This document shows positions 8,316 to 16,158 of a DNA stretch of 45,022 nucleotides, in pieces; position 1 is the stretch's first letter; every line of letters begins with the position of its first letter. The DNA is taken from assembly GCF_045528445.1 (NCBI RefSeq), contig NZ_JBGQQU010000031.1, positions 1-45,022 of the forward strand, given 5' to 3'. Below the pieces are notes generated by a model, which saw only the letters and a program-made list of their open reading frames with translations, was not told the origin of the DNA and searched no databases. Both the position numbers and the translations under genes were made by a program. This stretch comes from Desemzia sp045528445. Lineage in GTDB: Bacteria > Bacillota > Bacilli > Lactobacillales > Carnobacteriaceae.

Positions 8316-9131
8316 ATGGAATTAGCTGTTAAAAACCAATTGAAAGAAGCACCGAATCGTAAGCTGTACTTATCCACTATTGCAGCCGTCGTATCAGCTC
8401 TTGTTGTCTGGTCATTTGTAGGTGTTGAGGTTACAGGCCTTGACGAAAAAGGAACCGGATTGGCTATGAATATCATCAAAGGGATCCTAACTCCGGATTT
8501 GGAATTTTTATTTAATTTCACTACTGGAGGTGTCTCCTTCTTATTGTTCCAAACTATTGCGATAGCCTTTCTGGGAACGATTTTCGGATCACTGCTTGCG
8601 ATCCCAATTTCTTTTTTGATGGCTCCAAGTGTCGTAGGCGGTCCCGTATCGTACATCACCAGACTAGTCGTCATCTTTATCCGTACCATTCCTTCATTGG
8701 TGTACGGCCTTATGTTCATCCGTGTAACAGGGCCTGGTGCCTATGCCGGGGTATTGACAATGTCCATCACTTCCATCGGTATGATTTCTAGATTGTATGT
8801 AGATATCATTGAGAACTTGGATCGTGGGGTACTTGAAGCAATGACTTCTATGGGTTGCAGCACGTATGAAAAGATTCGTTACGGTATTTTACCCCAGTTG
8901 TTCTCAAATTTCTTATCCACAACTATTTATCGTTTTGACATGAATTTAAGAGATGCTACCATATTAGGCTTAGTCGGCGCTGGAGGTATTGGGGCACCGC
9001 TGATTTTCGCAATGAATTCTTATCGCTGGAATGAAGTAGGTTCAATATTGATTGGACTGGTCATATTGATCTTAGTGGTTGAAGTGTTCTCCAATAAACT
9101 AAGAGCCCAGTTGATAAGCGGCGAAAGATAA
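8316..9131 (+). CDS. phnE: Phosphonate ABC importer, permease 2
   Basis: This is the second PhnE-type permease (271 residues from the chosen ATG), with the coupling loop EAMTSMGCSTYEKIRYGILPQL and the conserved C-terminal stretch RDATILGLVGAGGIGAPL. I chose the ATG at 8316 (MELAVKN) because AGGAAG lies 7 bases upstream. The GTG at 8298, which overlaps the preceding stop codon, has no ribosome site. It is similar to but distinct from the first permease, the usual pattern where two PhnE genes accompany one PhnC and one PhnD. Confidence 0.92.
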   Translation: MELAVKNQLKEAPNRKLYLSTIAAVVSALVVWSFVGVEVTGLDEKGTGLAMNIIKGILTPDLEFLFNFTTGGVSFLLFQTIAIAFLGTIFGSLLAIPISFLMAPSVVGGPVSYITRLVVIFIRTIPSLVYGLMFIRVTGPGAYAGVLTMSITSIGMISRLYVDIIENLDRGVLEAMTSMGCSTYEKIRYGILPQLFSNFLSTTIYRFDMNLRDATILGLVGAGGIGAPLIFAMNSYRWNEVGSILIGLVILILVVEVFSNKLRAQLISGER

Positions 9132-9199
9132 TAATATGTCTATACGAAAAGAGGCGGTAAAAAAATTTCCGGTCTTTTTGCGACACCTCAAATTCTAGA

Positions 9200-9257
9200 A
9201 AAAAATCCAGCAGGAAATACTGGAAGTTTAGCTTCCTATATTTCCTGCTGGATTTTC
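9200..9257. terminator. Hairpin terminator between phn operon and purine permease
   Basis: A long stem (arms AAAATCCAGCAGGAAATA and its complement ending at 9257) has a nested stem GGAAG/CTTCC in its loop. It lies between two convergent genes and has A and T runs on both sides, so it can serve both strands. Confidence 0.82.
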
Positions 9258-9292
9258 TATCCATTTAAGTTAATGTTTCTCTTATTCAGTTG

Positions 9293-10603
9293 TTACACGT
9301 TCAAAATCCACATAAATCCAATGAATACAAAGAATAAACCGTACATAATCGGCGAGACTTCTCTTCCACGTTTTGCCGCGATCATGGTGATCGGGTAAAA
9401 GATACAACCAAGAGCGATTCCGTCTGCAATACTGTACGTTAACGGCATTCCAATCAGAATCAAAAATGAAGGAATAGCGATTTCTAATTTACTCCATTCG
9501 ATTTGACTTAGAGAGTGGACCATTAAAACACCGACAACGATTAAAGCAGGTGCTGTCACTTGTGGTGTGACCACCGATAATAACGGAGAAAAGAACAGAC
9601 TAAAGATAAAGAACACGCCAGTTGTCACTGCTGTCAAACCAGAGCGGCCGCCTACAGCGATTCCGGCAGAAGATTCTACGTAAGCACCGACTGGAGAAGT
9701 TCCAAAAAGGGATCCCGCCAACATAGCCGTTGAGTCAGCAGCCAACGCTTTTCCAACACGCGGCATCTTGTTGTCTTTCATAAAGCCGGCCTGATTGGCT
9801 AAACCTACAAGTGTCCCCGCGGTATCAAAGAAAGTCACCAACAAGAACGTCAAGACAACTACCCATAATTGGATGGAGTTGATATCGCCAACGTGTTTCA
9901 AAGCTACTAAGAAAGTTGAAGAGATGCTCGGTGCAGCTGAAACCAGGCGGTCAGGAGCTTGGATGAGATCGGTTGCTAAACCTAAAAGGGTTGTAGCTGC
10001 CATCCCGATAAAAATGCCGCCCGGTACACGTTTGATCATTAAAATAGCCGTCACGACCAATCCAAAAACCGTTAACCACGTAGAACCCACCTGAAGCGAT
10101 CCTAATCCAACAAGAGTGGATTCATTTGCGACAACAAGGCCGCCCTCGCTTAATCCGATAAAGGCGATAAACAAACCAATCCCACCAGAGATGGCGTATT
10201 TTAAATCAGCAGGGATCGCTTCAATAATCAATTCCCGCAATTTAAAAATCGTGATGACCATAAAAATCAAAGAAGCAACGAACACACCGGCTAGAGCGGT
10301 TTCCCACGGAACGCCCATTCCGATACAAACGGAATAAGAAAAGAAGGCGTTGATCCCTAATGCAGGTGCTGTTGCAATCGGATAACGTGCCAACACTCCC
10401 ATTAAGACACATCCCAAAGCACTGGCTAAAGCCGTTGCGGTAAAAACGGCTCCTTCATTCATACCAGACGCTCCCAAGACGGTCGGGTTCACAAATAATA
10501 TATACGCCATTGAAATAAACGTCGTGAATCCAGCTAATATCTCTCGCCTTACTGTTGTATGTAATTCCTCAAGTTCAAAATAGGAAGTAATTTTATTCTT
10601 CAT
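9293..10603 (-). CDS. NCS2/AzgA-type purine permease
   Basis: At 436 residues with about 12-14 membrane spans, this matches the AzgA/PbuG/PbuO group of adenine, guanine or hypoxanthine importers. Family stretches are EILAGFTTFISMAYILFVNP at the N-terminus, TAPALGINAFFSYSV, GLFIAFIGL, TFFDTAGTLVGLA and GTSPVGAYVESSAGIAVGGRSGLTAV. The ATG is preceded by GGAGGATCAGT. The leader has no purine riboswitch that I can recognise, so control must be at the promoter. Which purine is carried cannot be told from the sequence. Confidence 0.93.
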   Translation of the reverse strand: MKNKITSYFELEELHTTVRREILAGFTTFISMAYILFVNPTVLGASGMNEGAVFTATALASALGCVLMGVLARYPIATAPALGINAFFSYSVCIGMGVPWETALAGVFVASLIFMVITIFKLRELIIEAIPADLKYAISGGIGLFIAFIGLSEGGLVVANESTLVGLGSLQVGSTWLTVFGLVVTAILMIKRVPGGIFIGMAATTLLGLATDLIQAPDRLVSAAPSISSTFLVALKHVGDINSIQLWVVVLTFLLVTFFDTAGTLVGLANQAGFMKDNKMPRVGKALAADSTAMLAGSLFGTSPVGAYVESSAGIAVGGRSGLTAVTTGVFFIFSLFFSPLLSVVTPQVTAPALIVVGVLMVHSLSQIEWSKLEIAIPSFLILIGMPLTYSIADGIALGCIFYPITMIAAKRGREVSPIMYGLFFVFIGFMWILNV

Positions 10604-10660
10604 ACTGATCCTCCAATATTCTAAGCTGTTAACAGCTTTTTCCCTAAATCAACGAGTTTA

Positions 10661-10689
10661 ATCATATAATAAACAGCTTAGCAAGTAAA
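10661..10689 (-). promoter_or_regulatory. Promoter of the purine permease gene
   Basis: On the minus strand TTTACT (10684-10689) and TATGAT (10661-10666) are 17 bp apart, about 57 bases upstream of the start codon. A palindrome aagctgttaacagctt (10623-10638) lies in the leader, and half of it (aagctgtt) recurs in the spacer, so it is a possible operator. Confidence 0.6.
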
Positions 10690-10728
10690 TAAAAAAGTGC
10701 GTTCCTTTAATTTGAGACGATACTATTC

Positions 10729-10744
10729 TTGTCTCCGAAGACAA
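10729..10744. promoter_or_regulatory. Palindrome upstream of the PfkB kinase
   Basis: TTGTCT-CCGA-AGACAA is a perfect 6-bp inverted repeat about 70 bases upstream of the kinase start. A TACAAT -10-like element follows near 10774 without a good -35, so this could be an activator or repressor site. Its function is not established. Confidence 0.3.
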
Positions 10745-10813
10745 ATAACTGTATAGCAGTTGCATAAGTGCTACAATAATGACAGAACCAACGAAATGAA
10801 AGGGGTTGTCCAC

Positions 10814-11737
10814 ATGATTTATACCATTACTTTAAATCCTACCATCGATCGGCTGCTATTTCTTGAAGGAACTCTCACCAAAGGAAAAAATAATCGTCTT
10901 CGCAAAGTGGCTTATGATATTGGCGGCAAAGGCCATCACGGTTCTTATGCCATGAATCAGTTAGGTGTTAAGAACCAAGCGCTCGGCTTTTCGGGAACTA
11001 TTAATGCCAGCAAATTAGAAAAGATTCTTTCGGATAAAGGCATCATTTATGATTTTGTGGAAGTATACGGCAAACCGACAAGAGAAAGCTACGTCATTTT
11101 AGAAGAAGGTATTGGCGGCAGCATCTTGATTACGGAAAAAGGCTTTAACATCACGGATTATGATATCGAACTGCTCTATGAACAAATAGAGAAAAAGGTC
11201 CAAGAGGAAGACATGGTATTGATAGCCGGCTCATTGCCTCCCGGATTTGAACTGCGCGATCTGGAAGATTTAGTGAAGCGATTAAAGAAAATCGGGTGTT
11301 TTATTGCTTGTGATCTATCAGGAGAAGCTTTAAAGAAAGCCGTTGAAATAGGGGTCGATTTTATCAAACCGAATCGATTTGAAATAGAAGAGTTGATCCC
11401 TTCTGGCGACAACTTTTTAGACCACATCAAAGAGCTGTCTAAAAAAGTCGATTACGTCATTGTTTCCCTAGGAAAAGACGGCAGCGTCTGCAGCCATGCA
11501 GGCGAAGTGCATCAAGTCAGCGTTCCTACTGTGGAACTGGTCAACGACACAGGCGCCGGTGATTGCTTTGTCGGTACGTTTTTAGCCAGTCTTTCACTCA
11601 GCAAACCGTTGACAGAATGCTTATCCCTAGCCAGCGCTTGTGCAGCCAACCAGGTCCAATACAATGACAGTACAACCTTCAACATTAAAGATGCCCGCAA
11701 ATTACAAAAGGAAGTTACTGTTAAGAAGTTGGATTAA
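10814..11737 (+). CDS. PfkB-family sugar-phosphate kinase (FruK/LacC-like)
   Basis: This 307-residue cytoplasmic kinase resembles 1-phosphofructokinase and tagatose-6-phosphate kinase. It starts with MIYTITLNPTIDRLL, has the substrate motif GGKGHHGSYAMNQLG near residue 37, and has an intact catalytic signature NDTGAGDCFVGTF near 242. The motif is unusual: most family members have Asn where this protein has His (GGKGxN becomes GGKGHH), which may change sugar specificity. I chose the ATG at 10814 behind AAAGGGG; an ATG at 10760 has no such site. Two fragments of the same gene's 3' end occur at 17.86 and 23.52 kb. A large hairpin element follows. Confidence 0.9.
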   Translation: MIYTITLNPTIDRLLFLEGTLTKGKNNRLRKVAYDIGGKGHHGSYAMNQLGVKNQALGFSGTINASKLEKILSDKGIIYDFVEVYGKPTRESYVILEEGIGGSILITEKGFNITDYDIELLYEQIEKKVQEEDMVLIAGSLPPGFELRDLEDLVKRLKKIGCFIACDLSGEALKKAVEIGVDFIKPNRFEIEELIPSGDNFLDHIKELSKKVDYVIVSLGKDGSVCSHAGEVHQVSVPTVELVNDTGAGDCFVGTFLASLSLSKPLTECLSLASACAANQVQYNDSTTFNIKDARKLQKEVTVKKLD

Positions 11738-11783
11738 AAGAAACAATTGCTGTGTAGAAACGTTCATTTGACTAAACGTAGGA

Positions 11784-11951
11784 AAGAGAGGCTGGGACAA
11801 TAGTACTTTAATAATAAGCGGGTGTTTTTAAACGTGCTCCAAAAGTCTGACCACATGCCTATAAGCCGGCCACCCATTATGAGGAAAAACATCTCATATT
11901 GGATGGCCGGCTTATATTCAGTGGTCAAAACGGCTTTTGTCCCGCTCTCTT
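11784..11951. repeat. 168-bp composite inverted-repeat element
   Basis: Three nested complementary pairs share one axis. The outer arms are aagagag(gct)gggacaa (11784-11800) and ttgtcccgctctctt (11937-11951). The middle arms are tgaccac and gtggtca. The inner arms are ataagccggcca and tggccggcttat, continued by tatgag/ctcata. The 'gctgggac' ends resemble intergenic elements common in lactic acid bacteria. It lies between convergent genes and may act as a two-way terminator. Confidence 0.85.
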
Positions 11952-11962
11952 CTAGTTTACTC

Positions 11963-13867
11963 TTAAGATACTTTTACTGTCTCTGCTGGTGCTGACACTT
12001 CTTTTTGTTCTTTTCGACCTTTCAACTTGTATTTCATCAATCTCATCGCATTGAAGATAACCACTAAGATGCTACCTTCATGAACCAGCATTCCGATGGA
12101 CATATTCATCCACTCACTAAAGAAAACGCTAGCCAATAAGACTAATACTACTCCGACTGCAATCACGATATTTTGTTTCATATTGCTTGCGGTAGCTTTT
12201 ACTAAGCCTAATGCATGTGGCAAATGGCTGAAGTCCGAGTTCATTAAAACCACATCGGATGTTTCAATCGCTACGTCTGTTCCACTGCCCATTGCGATAC
12301 CAATGTCGGCTAGAGCTAAGGACGGACTATCGTTGACGCCATCTCCGACAAAGGCCACGATTTGACCTTGTTGTTGAAGTTTTCCGATGTAAGCAGATTT
12401 GTCTTCCGGCAGCATATGTCCGTGTGCTTCGGTCAATCCCAGTTCACTCGCTACGACATCGACGGTTCCTTGATTGTCTCCTGAAAGAACGACCAGGTTT
12501 TTAACACCTAAATCCTTCAATTCTTGCAAATTAGCTTTTACTCCCGGACGGACTTGGTCGCGAATTCCCATCAGTACTTTCAATTCGCCGTCGACCGCTG
12601 TCAAAACAAGAGAATTTCCTTGTTGTTCAAACCGTTTGAAATCTTTTTGAGCTTTTTTGCTGAGCGTGACTTTTTCTTTTTCCATCAAGGCTACATTCCC
12701 AACAGCCACTCTATGTCCAGCTACACTCGCAACGATCCCGCCGCCTTTCACGACTTCTGTTTCTTCAACAGGAGAAAAGTTTGTTTCGCCAATCTGCTGT
12801 AAGACAGCTTTTGCTAAGGGATGATCGGATTCGCGCTCCACACTTGCCAAATAGCCAAGCGTTGCTGCTGAATCTGTTTCATACATTTCTGTCGCTGCAA
12901 CGGTTGGGTTTCCAACAGTTAACGTACCTGTCTTGTCAAATACAATCGCATCCACTTTGCTGAAATCATGGATGACTTCGCTGCCTTTTAAAAGGACCCC
13001 ATTACGAGCACCATTTCCGATACCGGCAACATTTGAAACAGGAACCCCGATAACCAAAGCCCCTGGGCAGCCGAGAACTAAGATCGTGATAGCTAATTCA
13101 GCATTTTGACTGACCAACCAAACAATAAACGCTAAAACTAAAACGGCTGGTGTATAATATTTGGAAAAGCGGTCAATAAAGCGTTCGGCTTCAGACTTAG
13201 AATCTTGCGCTTCTTCCACAAGTTCAATGATTTTCCCAAATGTGGTGTCTTCCCCAACACGATCTGCTCGAATTTGAAGTGTACCATTCTCTAAAATAGT
13301 TCCCGCAAAAACCTCTGCAGCAGTTGTTTTGTTGACGGGTACTGATTCCCCGGTAATACTAGCTTCATTGATATGGCCATCGCCTGAAATCACGGTACCA
13401 TCGACTGGTACTTTAGCGCCGGTTTTAACGAGTAGAATATCTCCCTCATCGACATCGTCTACTTCGACTTCTTCAAATTCACCATTGTCCATTTGTTTCA
13501 AGGCGCTTTCGGGTGCCATTTCAGTCAATTCTTTGATAGCAGAACGTGTTTGATTCAATGTCCGTTGCTCCAAGTAGTGTCCGAATAAGAACAAGAACGT
13601 GACAATAGCAGATTCTTCATAGTTTTGAATGAAGAGTGCTCCAATCGCTGCGATACTGACCAACACATCAATACTGATGACTTTCACTTTCATCGCTTGA
13701 ACCGCTTGAATAGCAATAGGTGCAATCCCGAAGATAGATGCGATGATCAAAGACCACTCAGAAAGAGCGACATTTCCTAAAACAAAGTGACTGAAGAACC
13801 CTAATGCGATTAGCAATCCACTGATGACGGTAATGCTGTTTTTCTTGCTTAATATATATTGTTGCAT
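11963..13867 (-). CDS. P1B-type heavy-metal-transporting ATPase
   Basis: This 634-residue membrane pump has the P-type core: phosphatase TGES (in SITGESVPV), phosphorylation motif DKTGTLT near 310, HP motif in SDHPLAKAV, and hinge VGDGVNDSPSLA. It has no N-terminal metal-binding domain; a separate HMA protein is encoded just upstream. The membrane metal site reads GCPGALVIG near 266, CPG instead of the usual CPC or SPC. The last membrane segment has MLVHEGS near 596, resembling the HEG motif of the P1B-4 Co/Fe(II)/Zn group. Specificity is therefore open: Fe(II), Zn or Cu efflux are all possible, and the co-regulated dps favours iron. The ATG at 13867 follows GGAGGG. Two FNR-type promoters precede it. 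Confidence 0.9.
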   Translation of the reverse strand: MQQYILSKKNSITVISGLLIALGFFSHFVLGNVALSEWSLIIASIFGIAPIAIQAVQAMKVKVISIDVLVSIAAIGALFIQNYEESAIVTFLFLFGHYLEQRTLNQTRSAIKELTEMAPESALKQMDNGEFEEVEVDDVDEGDILLVKTGAKVPVDGTVISGDGHINEASITGESVPVNKTTAAEVFAGTILENGTLQIRADRVGEDTTFGKIIELVEEAQDSKSEAERFIDRFSKYYTPAVLVLAFIVWLVSQNAELAITILVLGCPGALVIGVPVSNVAGIGNGARNGVLLKGSEVIHDFSKVDAIVFDKTGTLTVGNPTVAATEMYETDSAATLGYLASVERESDHPLAKAVLQQIGETNFSPVEETEVVKGGGIVASVAGHRVAVGNVALMEKEKVTLSKKAQKDFKRFEQQGNSLVLTAVDGELKVLMGIRDQVRPGVKANLQELKDLGVKNLVVLSGDNQGTVDVVASELGLTEAHGHMLPEDKSAYIGKLQQQGQIVAFVGDGVNDSPSLALADIGIAMGSGTDVAIETSDVVLMNSDFSHLPHALGLVKATASNMKQNIVIAVGVVLVLLASVFFSEWMNMSIGMLVHEGSILVVIFNAMRLMKYKLKGRKEQKEVSAPAETVKVS

Positions 13868-13910
13868 GATTTTTCCCTCCACATTTATTAGTGTTGTTCT
13901 TGATGTCTTT

Positions 13911-13952
13911 AGTATAAGATAAGTGCTTCAGCAATAAATTGACTGCCGTCAA
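13911..13952 (-). promoter_or_regulatory. FNR-type box and promoter P1 of the metal ATPase
   Basis: TTGAC-TGCC-GTCAA (13939-13952) is a perfect FNR-type palindrome. A -10 TATACT lies at 13911-13916 on the minus strand. If that hexamer spans -12 to -7, the box is centred at -41.5. No -35 hexamer is present, as expected for a class II activator-dependent promoter. Confidence 0.75.
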
Positions 13953-14008
13953 GTTTTGAAAAATGATTTCATTTTTCAATTTGAATGCTTTCTCCTCTTT
14001 CACTGATT

Positions 14009-14050
14009 ACTATAGAGGCTTTTCAGCAGATAAAACTTGATAGCTATCAT
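14009..14050 (-). promoter_or_regulatory. FNR-type box and promoter P2 upstream of the metal ATPase
   Basis: TTGAT-AGCT-ATCAT (14037-14050) matches the classical FNR site in 13 of 14 positions. The minus-strand -10 TATAGT (14009-14014) again puts the box centre at -41.5. Between P1 and P2 lies a 9-bp hairpin GAAAAATGA-TT-TCATTTTTC (13958-13977). Confidence 0.6.
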
Positions 14051-14096
14051 GTTTGGGAAAGAAAGATTTTCTGATCCGCTCAAAGCTGATAGCACC

Positions 14097-14137
14097 AAAA
14101 AAGCAATCCCGGAAAATGGCTCTTTTTCCAGGATTGC
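14097..14137 (-). terminator. Terminator of the HMA chaperone operon
   Basis: On the minus strand the arms GCAATCC and GGATTGC (14103-14109 with 14131-14137) extend inward through GG/CC and A/T pairs, and a T run follows (14097-14102). It lies 26 bases after the stop of the 77-residue gene. Confidence 0.8.
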
Positions 14138-14162
14138 CCATACTTCGGTAGCAATTCAGTAT

Positions 14163-14396
14163 CTAATTTTTCCAGTAATCGTTAGCTGCAGCGACAGTTT
14201 GAAAATTAATGGCTACAACCTGAGAAGCAAAGGTCAGACTGTCCGCATTATTTGCATAGACGGGACGCAATGCTTTACGTACTTCTGCATCTGGCTGGGT
14301 CATCCCAACCGCTTTACGTGCCAATTTAACCGCTAAGTTATAACCTTCTTCTGGTGTATCTGTCAGCAACGTTGGTAACCACGATTCTTGATTCAT
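14163..14396 (-). CDS. 77-residue protein of unknown function, metal/redox operon
   Basis: I do not recognise this family. It is a soluble 77-residue protein that starts MNQESWLPTLL and ends QVVAINFQTVAAANDYWKN. It has no cysteine, no signal peptide and no membrane span, and is mostly helical by composition. An AGGAGG lies 7 bases upstream of the ATG. It is the second gene of the operon that begins with the HMA metal chaperone, 41 bases after it, and a terminator follows. Its job is probably linked to the chaperone or to the neighbouring metal ATPase, but nothing in the sequence shows how. Confidence 0.75.
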   Translation of the reverse strand: MNQESWLPTLLTDTPEEGYNLAVKLARKAVGMTQPDAEVRKALRPVYANNADSLTFASQVVAINFQTVAAANDYWKN

Positions 14397-14437
14397 TTAA
14401 TTGCCTCCTATTTTTCTTTCTATGCAGTAAATTTGGG

Positions 14438-14671
14438 TTAGCCGGCTTTGACTTTTGTCTTCAGCACCGGATAACCTACATTTTCGATGGCTTGTTGAAT
14501 ACCTTCAATCGATGTGACGGCTGCATCAAAATCCGTTTTGACTTTGCTGGAGTTGAACAACACTTTAATGCTGTTTTTATCTACTCCATTGACCGATTTT
14601 ACGGCAGCCTCGATTTTTTGCATACAACTTGGACAAGACAACGCTTCTAATTGCAATACAGCTTTTTCCAT
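14438..14671 (-). CDS. HMA-domain metal chaperone (CopZ-like)
   Basis: This 77-residue protein is a single heavy-metal-associated domain with the ferredoxin-like fold. The metal-binding motif is SCPSCMQKIE (Cys13 and Cys16), and the C-terminal IENVGYPVLKTKVKAG matches the family. Such proteins carry Cu(I), Zn or related ions to P1B ATPases. The neighbouring ATPase lacks its own HMA domain, so this protein may serve as its soluble donor. AAGGAG precedes the ATG. The promoter carries an FNR-type box, shared in design with the ATPase, regulator and dps promoters. The metal is not determined. Confidence 0.88.
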   Translation of the reverse strand: MEKAVLQLEALSCPSCMQKIEAAVKSVNGVDKNSIKVLFNSSKVKTDFDAAVTSIEGIQQAIENVGYPVLKTKVKAG

Positions 14672-14737
14672 GATTCATTTCTCCTTTGTGTGTTTTATTT
14701 TATCGGCAATATCATGCCTTTACCTCTTTACAACTGT

Positions 14738-14779
14738 AGTATAGCCCACTTTTGACAAATGGAACTTGACACCCATCAA
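14738..14779 (-). promoter_or_regulatory. FNR-type box and promoter of the HMA chaperone operon
   Basis: TTGAC-ACCC-ATCAA (14766-14779) lies upstream of a minus-strand TATACT (14738-14743). Box centre to -10 spacing equals that of the other boxes (centre at -41.5). It has no good -35. The flanks extend the palindrome to AACTTGA/TCAAGTT. Confidence 0.75.
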
Positions 14780-14806
14780 GTTTTGCCTTTCTTTTTGCTT
14801 TTCTAT

Positions 14807-15649
14807 TTAATGTGCTGGTTTCACAGCTTTCTTTCCATCAGCGTAATAAGGAATCGGCGGATAACTTTGTCTGCGCACAACCCAGACAATGATCGCTCCA
14901 ATGAACAAGGCAAGAGATAAAGCTTGCGAAACGCGAATCCAATCCCCAATCCATAAACTATCCGTTCTCATACCTTCGATGAAGAACCTGCCCACTGAAT
15001 ACCACAGCACGTAACTCAGGGCAACTTCTCCTCGGCGCAACAGTTGTTTCCGGTTCCGCAATGCAATAATCAAGACAAATCCCAACAAGCTCCATAATGA
15101 CTCATACAAAAAGGTCGGGTGGTAGTAGATGCCATTAATGCGCATTTGTTCGATGATAAATTTGGGCAAATAGAGATCTTCTAAGAACTGACGAGTCACT
15201 GGTCCCCCATGTGCTTCTTGATTCATAAAGTTGCCCCAACGCCCGATGGATTGAGCTAATAATACATTAGGGGCTAAAATATCCAAAATGAGTGCCAAAG
15301 AAAGATCTTTTTTCTTCGCATATCCCACTAGCGCCAGTCCTCCAGCAATCAAACCGCCATAAATCGCAATGCCGCCATTCCAAATCGCAACGATTTCCCC
15401 TAGATTCTGCAGATAATAATCCAGTTCAAACAATACATAATAAAGCCGCGCACCGATAAATCCAATCGGTATTGCCCATAAAGCCAGGTCAATGATGATG
15501 TCCTCTTCAAGCCCTTTCTTCTTCGCTTCATGGGTACTCAAGTGGACAGCCACTAACATGGCGGTCGCAATGATCACTCCATACCAGTGGATCACAAATG
15601 AACCCAATTCCACCGCATGGGGGTTCAAAACGCCTAATACAAATCCCAT
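14807..15649 (-). CDS. lgt: Prolipoprotein diacylglyceryl transferase
   Basis: This 280-residue integral membrane enzyme adds diacylglycerol to the lipobox cysteine of prelipoproteins. It has the Lgt signature GRWGNFMNQEAHG near residue 135, the N-terminal HWYGVIIATAML, and YHPTFLYESLW. I chose the ATG at 15649 because the protein then begins with the family's usual N-terminus and the ATG overlaps the stop of the upstream gene (TAATG), which implies translational coupling. The housekeeping lgt in Bacilli is normally beside hprK; here it sits in a metal/redox cluster, so it may be a second, stress-linked copy. That remains inference until the rest of the genome is seen. Confidence 0.92.
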   Translation of the reverse strand: MGFVLGVLNPHAVELGSFVIHWYGVIIATAMLVAVHLSTHEAKKKGLEEDIIIDLALWAIPIGFIGARLYYVLFELDYYLQNLGEIVAIWNGGIAIYGGLIAGGLALVGYAKKKDLSLALILDILAPNVLLAQSIGRWGNFMNQEAHGGPVTRQFLEDLYLPKFIIEQMRINGIYYHPTFLYESLWSLLGFVLIIALRNRKQLLRRGEVALSYVLWYSVGRFFIEGMRTDSLWIGDWIRVSQALSLALFIGAIIVWVVRRQSYPPIPYYADGKKAVKPAH

Positions 15650-16002
15650 TATATTTGCTCCATTTCGTCTATTTTTTGCGTGAACCCAAGCATGATGGCG
15701 ATGAATAAGGTTCCGGTCAAGCTTCGTGGAAGCCAATCAGTGATGATACTTCTATCTCTTTTGTTACGCGCTTCGTAATACATCACTTTCCCTTTTCCAA
15801 CTATACTGCCTCTTTCTACAGGCTCCTCCTTTTTTTCCAAATGGCTGTTGTCTGTGTACTGATCGTTTTGCTCCCTTTCCACAGCTTCTCTATCGGTCTC
15901 AACATAGCTGGATGCCTCGATTCCATCAATTGTGTTCCCGCTGAACAAAAATGCGCCTGCTGCTGACAACGTGATAACAAGCATCACCAAAAAATGTTGC
16001 AC
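15649..16002 (-). CDS. 117-residue membrane protein coupled to lgt
   Basis: I do not recognise the family. The start is GTG at 16002 behind AAGGAGG. The product begins with a hydrophobic segment (MQHFLVMLVITLSAAGAFLF, a membrane anchor or signal peptide). It continues with a charged, acidic region (residues 25-75, rich in E, D and Q) and ends with a second hydrophobic segment near 92-106 (LTGTLFIAIMLGF). Both ends therefore seem membrane-linked with a hydrophilic loop between. Its TAA overlaps the lgt ATG by one base. It lies 156 bases after the FLP regulator gene on the same strand, with no separate FNR box, so it may be read through from the regulator promoter. Confidence 0.72.
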   Translation of the reverse strand: MQHFLVMLVITLSAAGAFLFSGNTIDGIEASSYVETDREAVEREQNDQYTDNSHLEKKEEPVERGSIVGKGKVMYYEARNKRDRSIITDWLPRSLTGTLFIAIMLGFTQKIDEMEQI

Positions 16003-16085
16003 ACTAACCCCTCCTTATTTATCCAATGAATGAAGGTCGTTTTTCCAAAAAAGCAAAAGCCGATAAAGCGGAAGCACAGGCACTG

Positions 16086-16123
16086 AGTTCTGTCCCGCTT
16101 TTATAATGAGGAAAGACAGAACT
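16086..16123. repeat. Small inverted repeat between regulator and 117-aa gene
   Basis: Arms AGTTCTGTC (16086-16094) and GACAGAACT (16115-16123) form a 9-bp stem with a 20-base loop containing 'cccgctttt'. There is no T run, so it is more likely an RNA processing or partial attenuation element than a full terminator. Confidence 0.6.
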
Positions 16124-16158
16124 TCTTTCAAAAGCCTTCCTTATACATAAGCCCTCAT

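Noticed and set aside
10604..10760. Purine riboswitch before the purine permease
   Set aside because: The conserved loop sequences of purine riboswitches are not present; only a promoter and a palindrome are seen.
13758..14003. 81-codon minus-strand frame before the metal ATPase
   Set aside because: It runs through both FNR boxes and into the ATPase gene in another frame; treated as promoter DNA.
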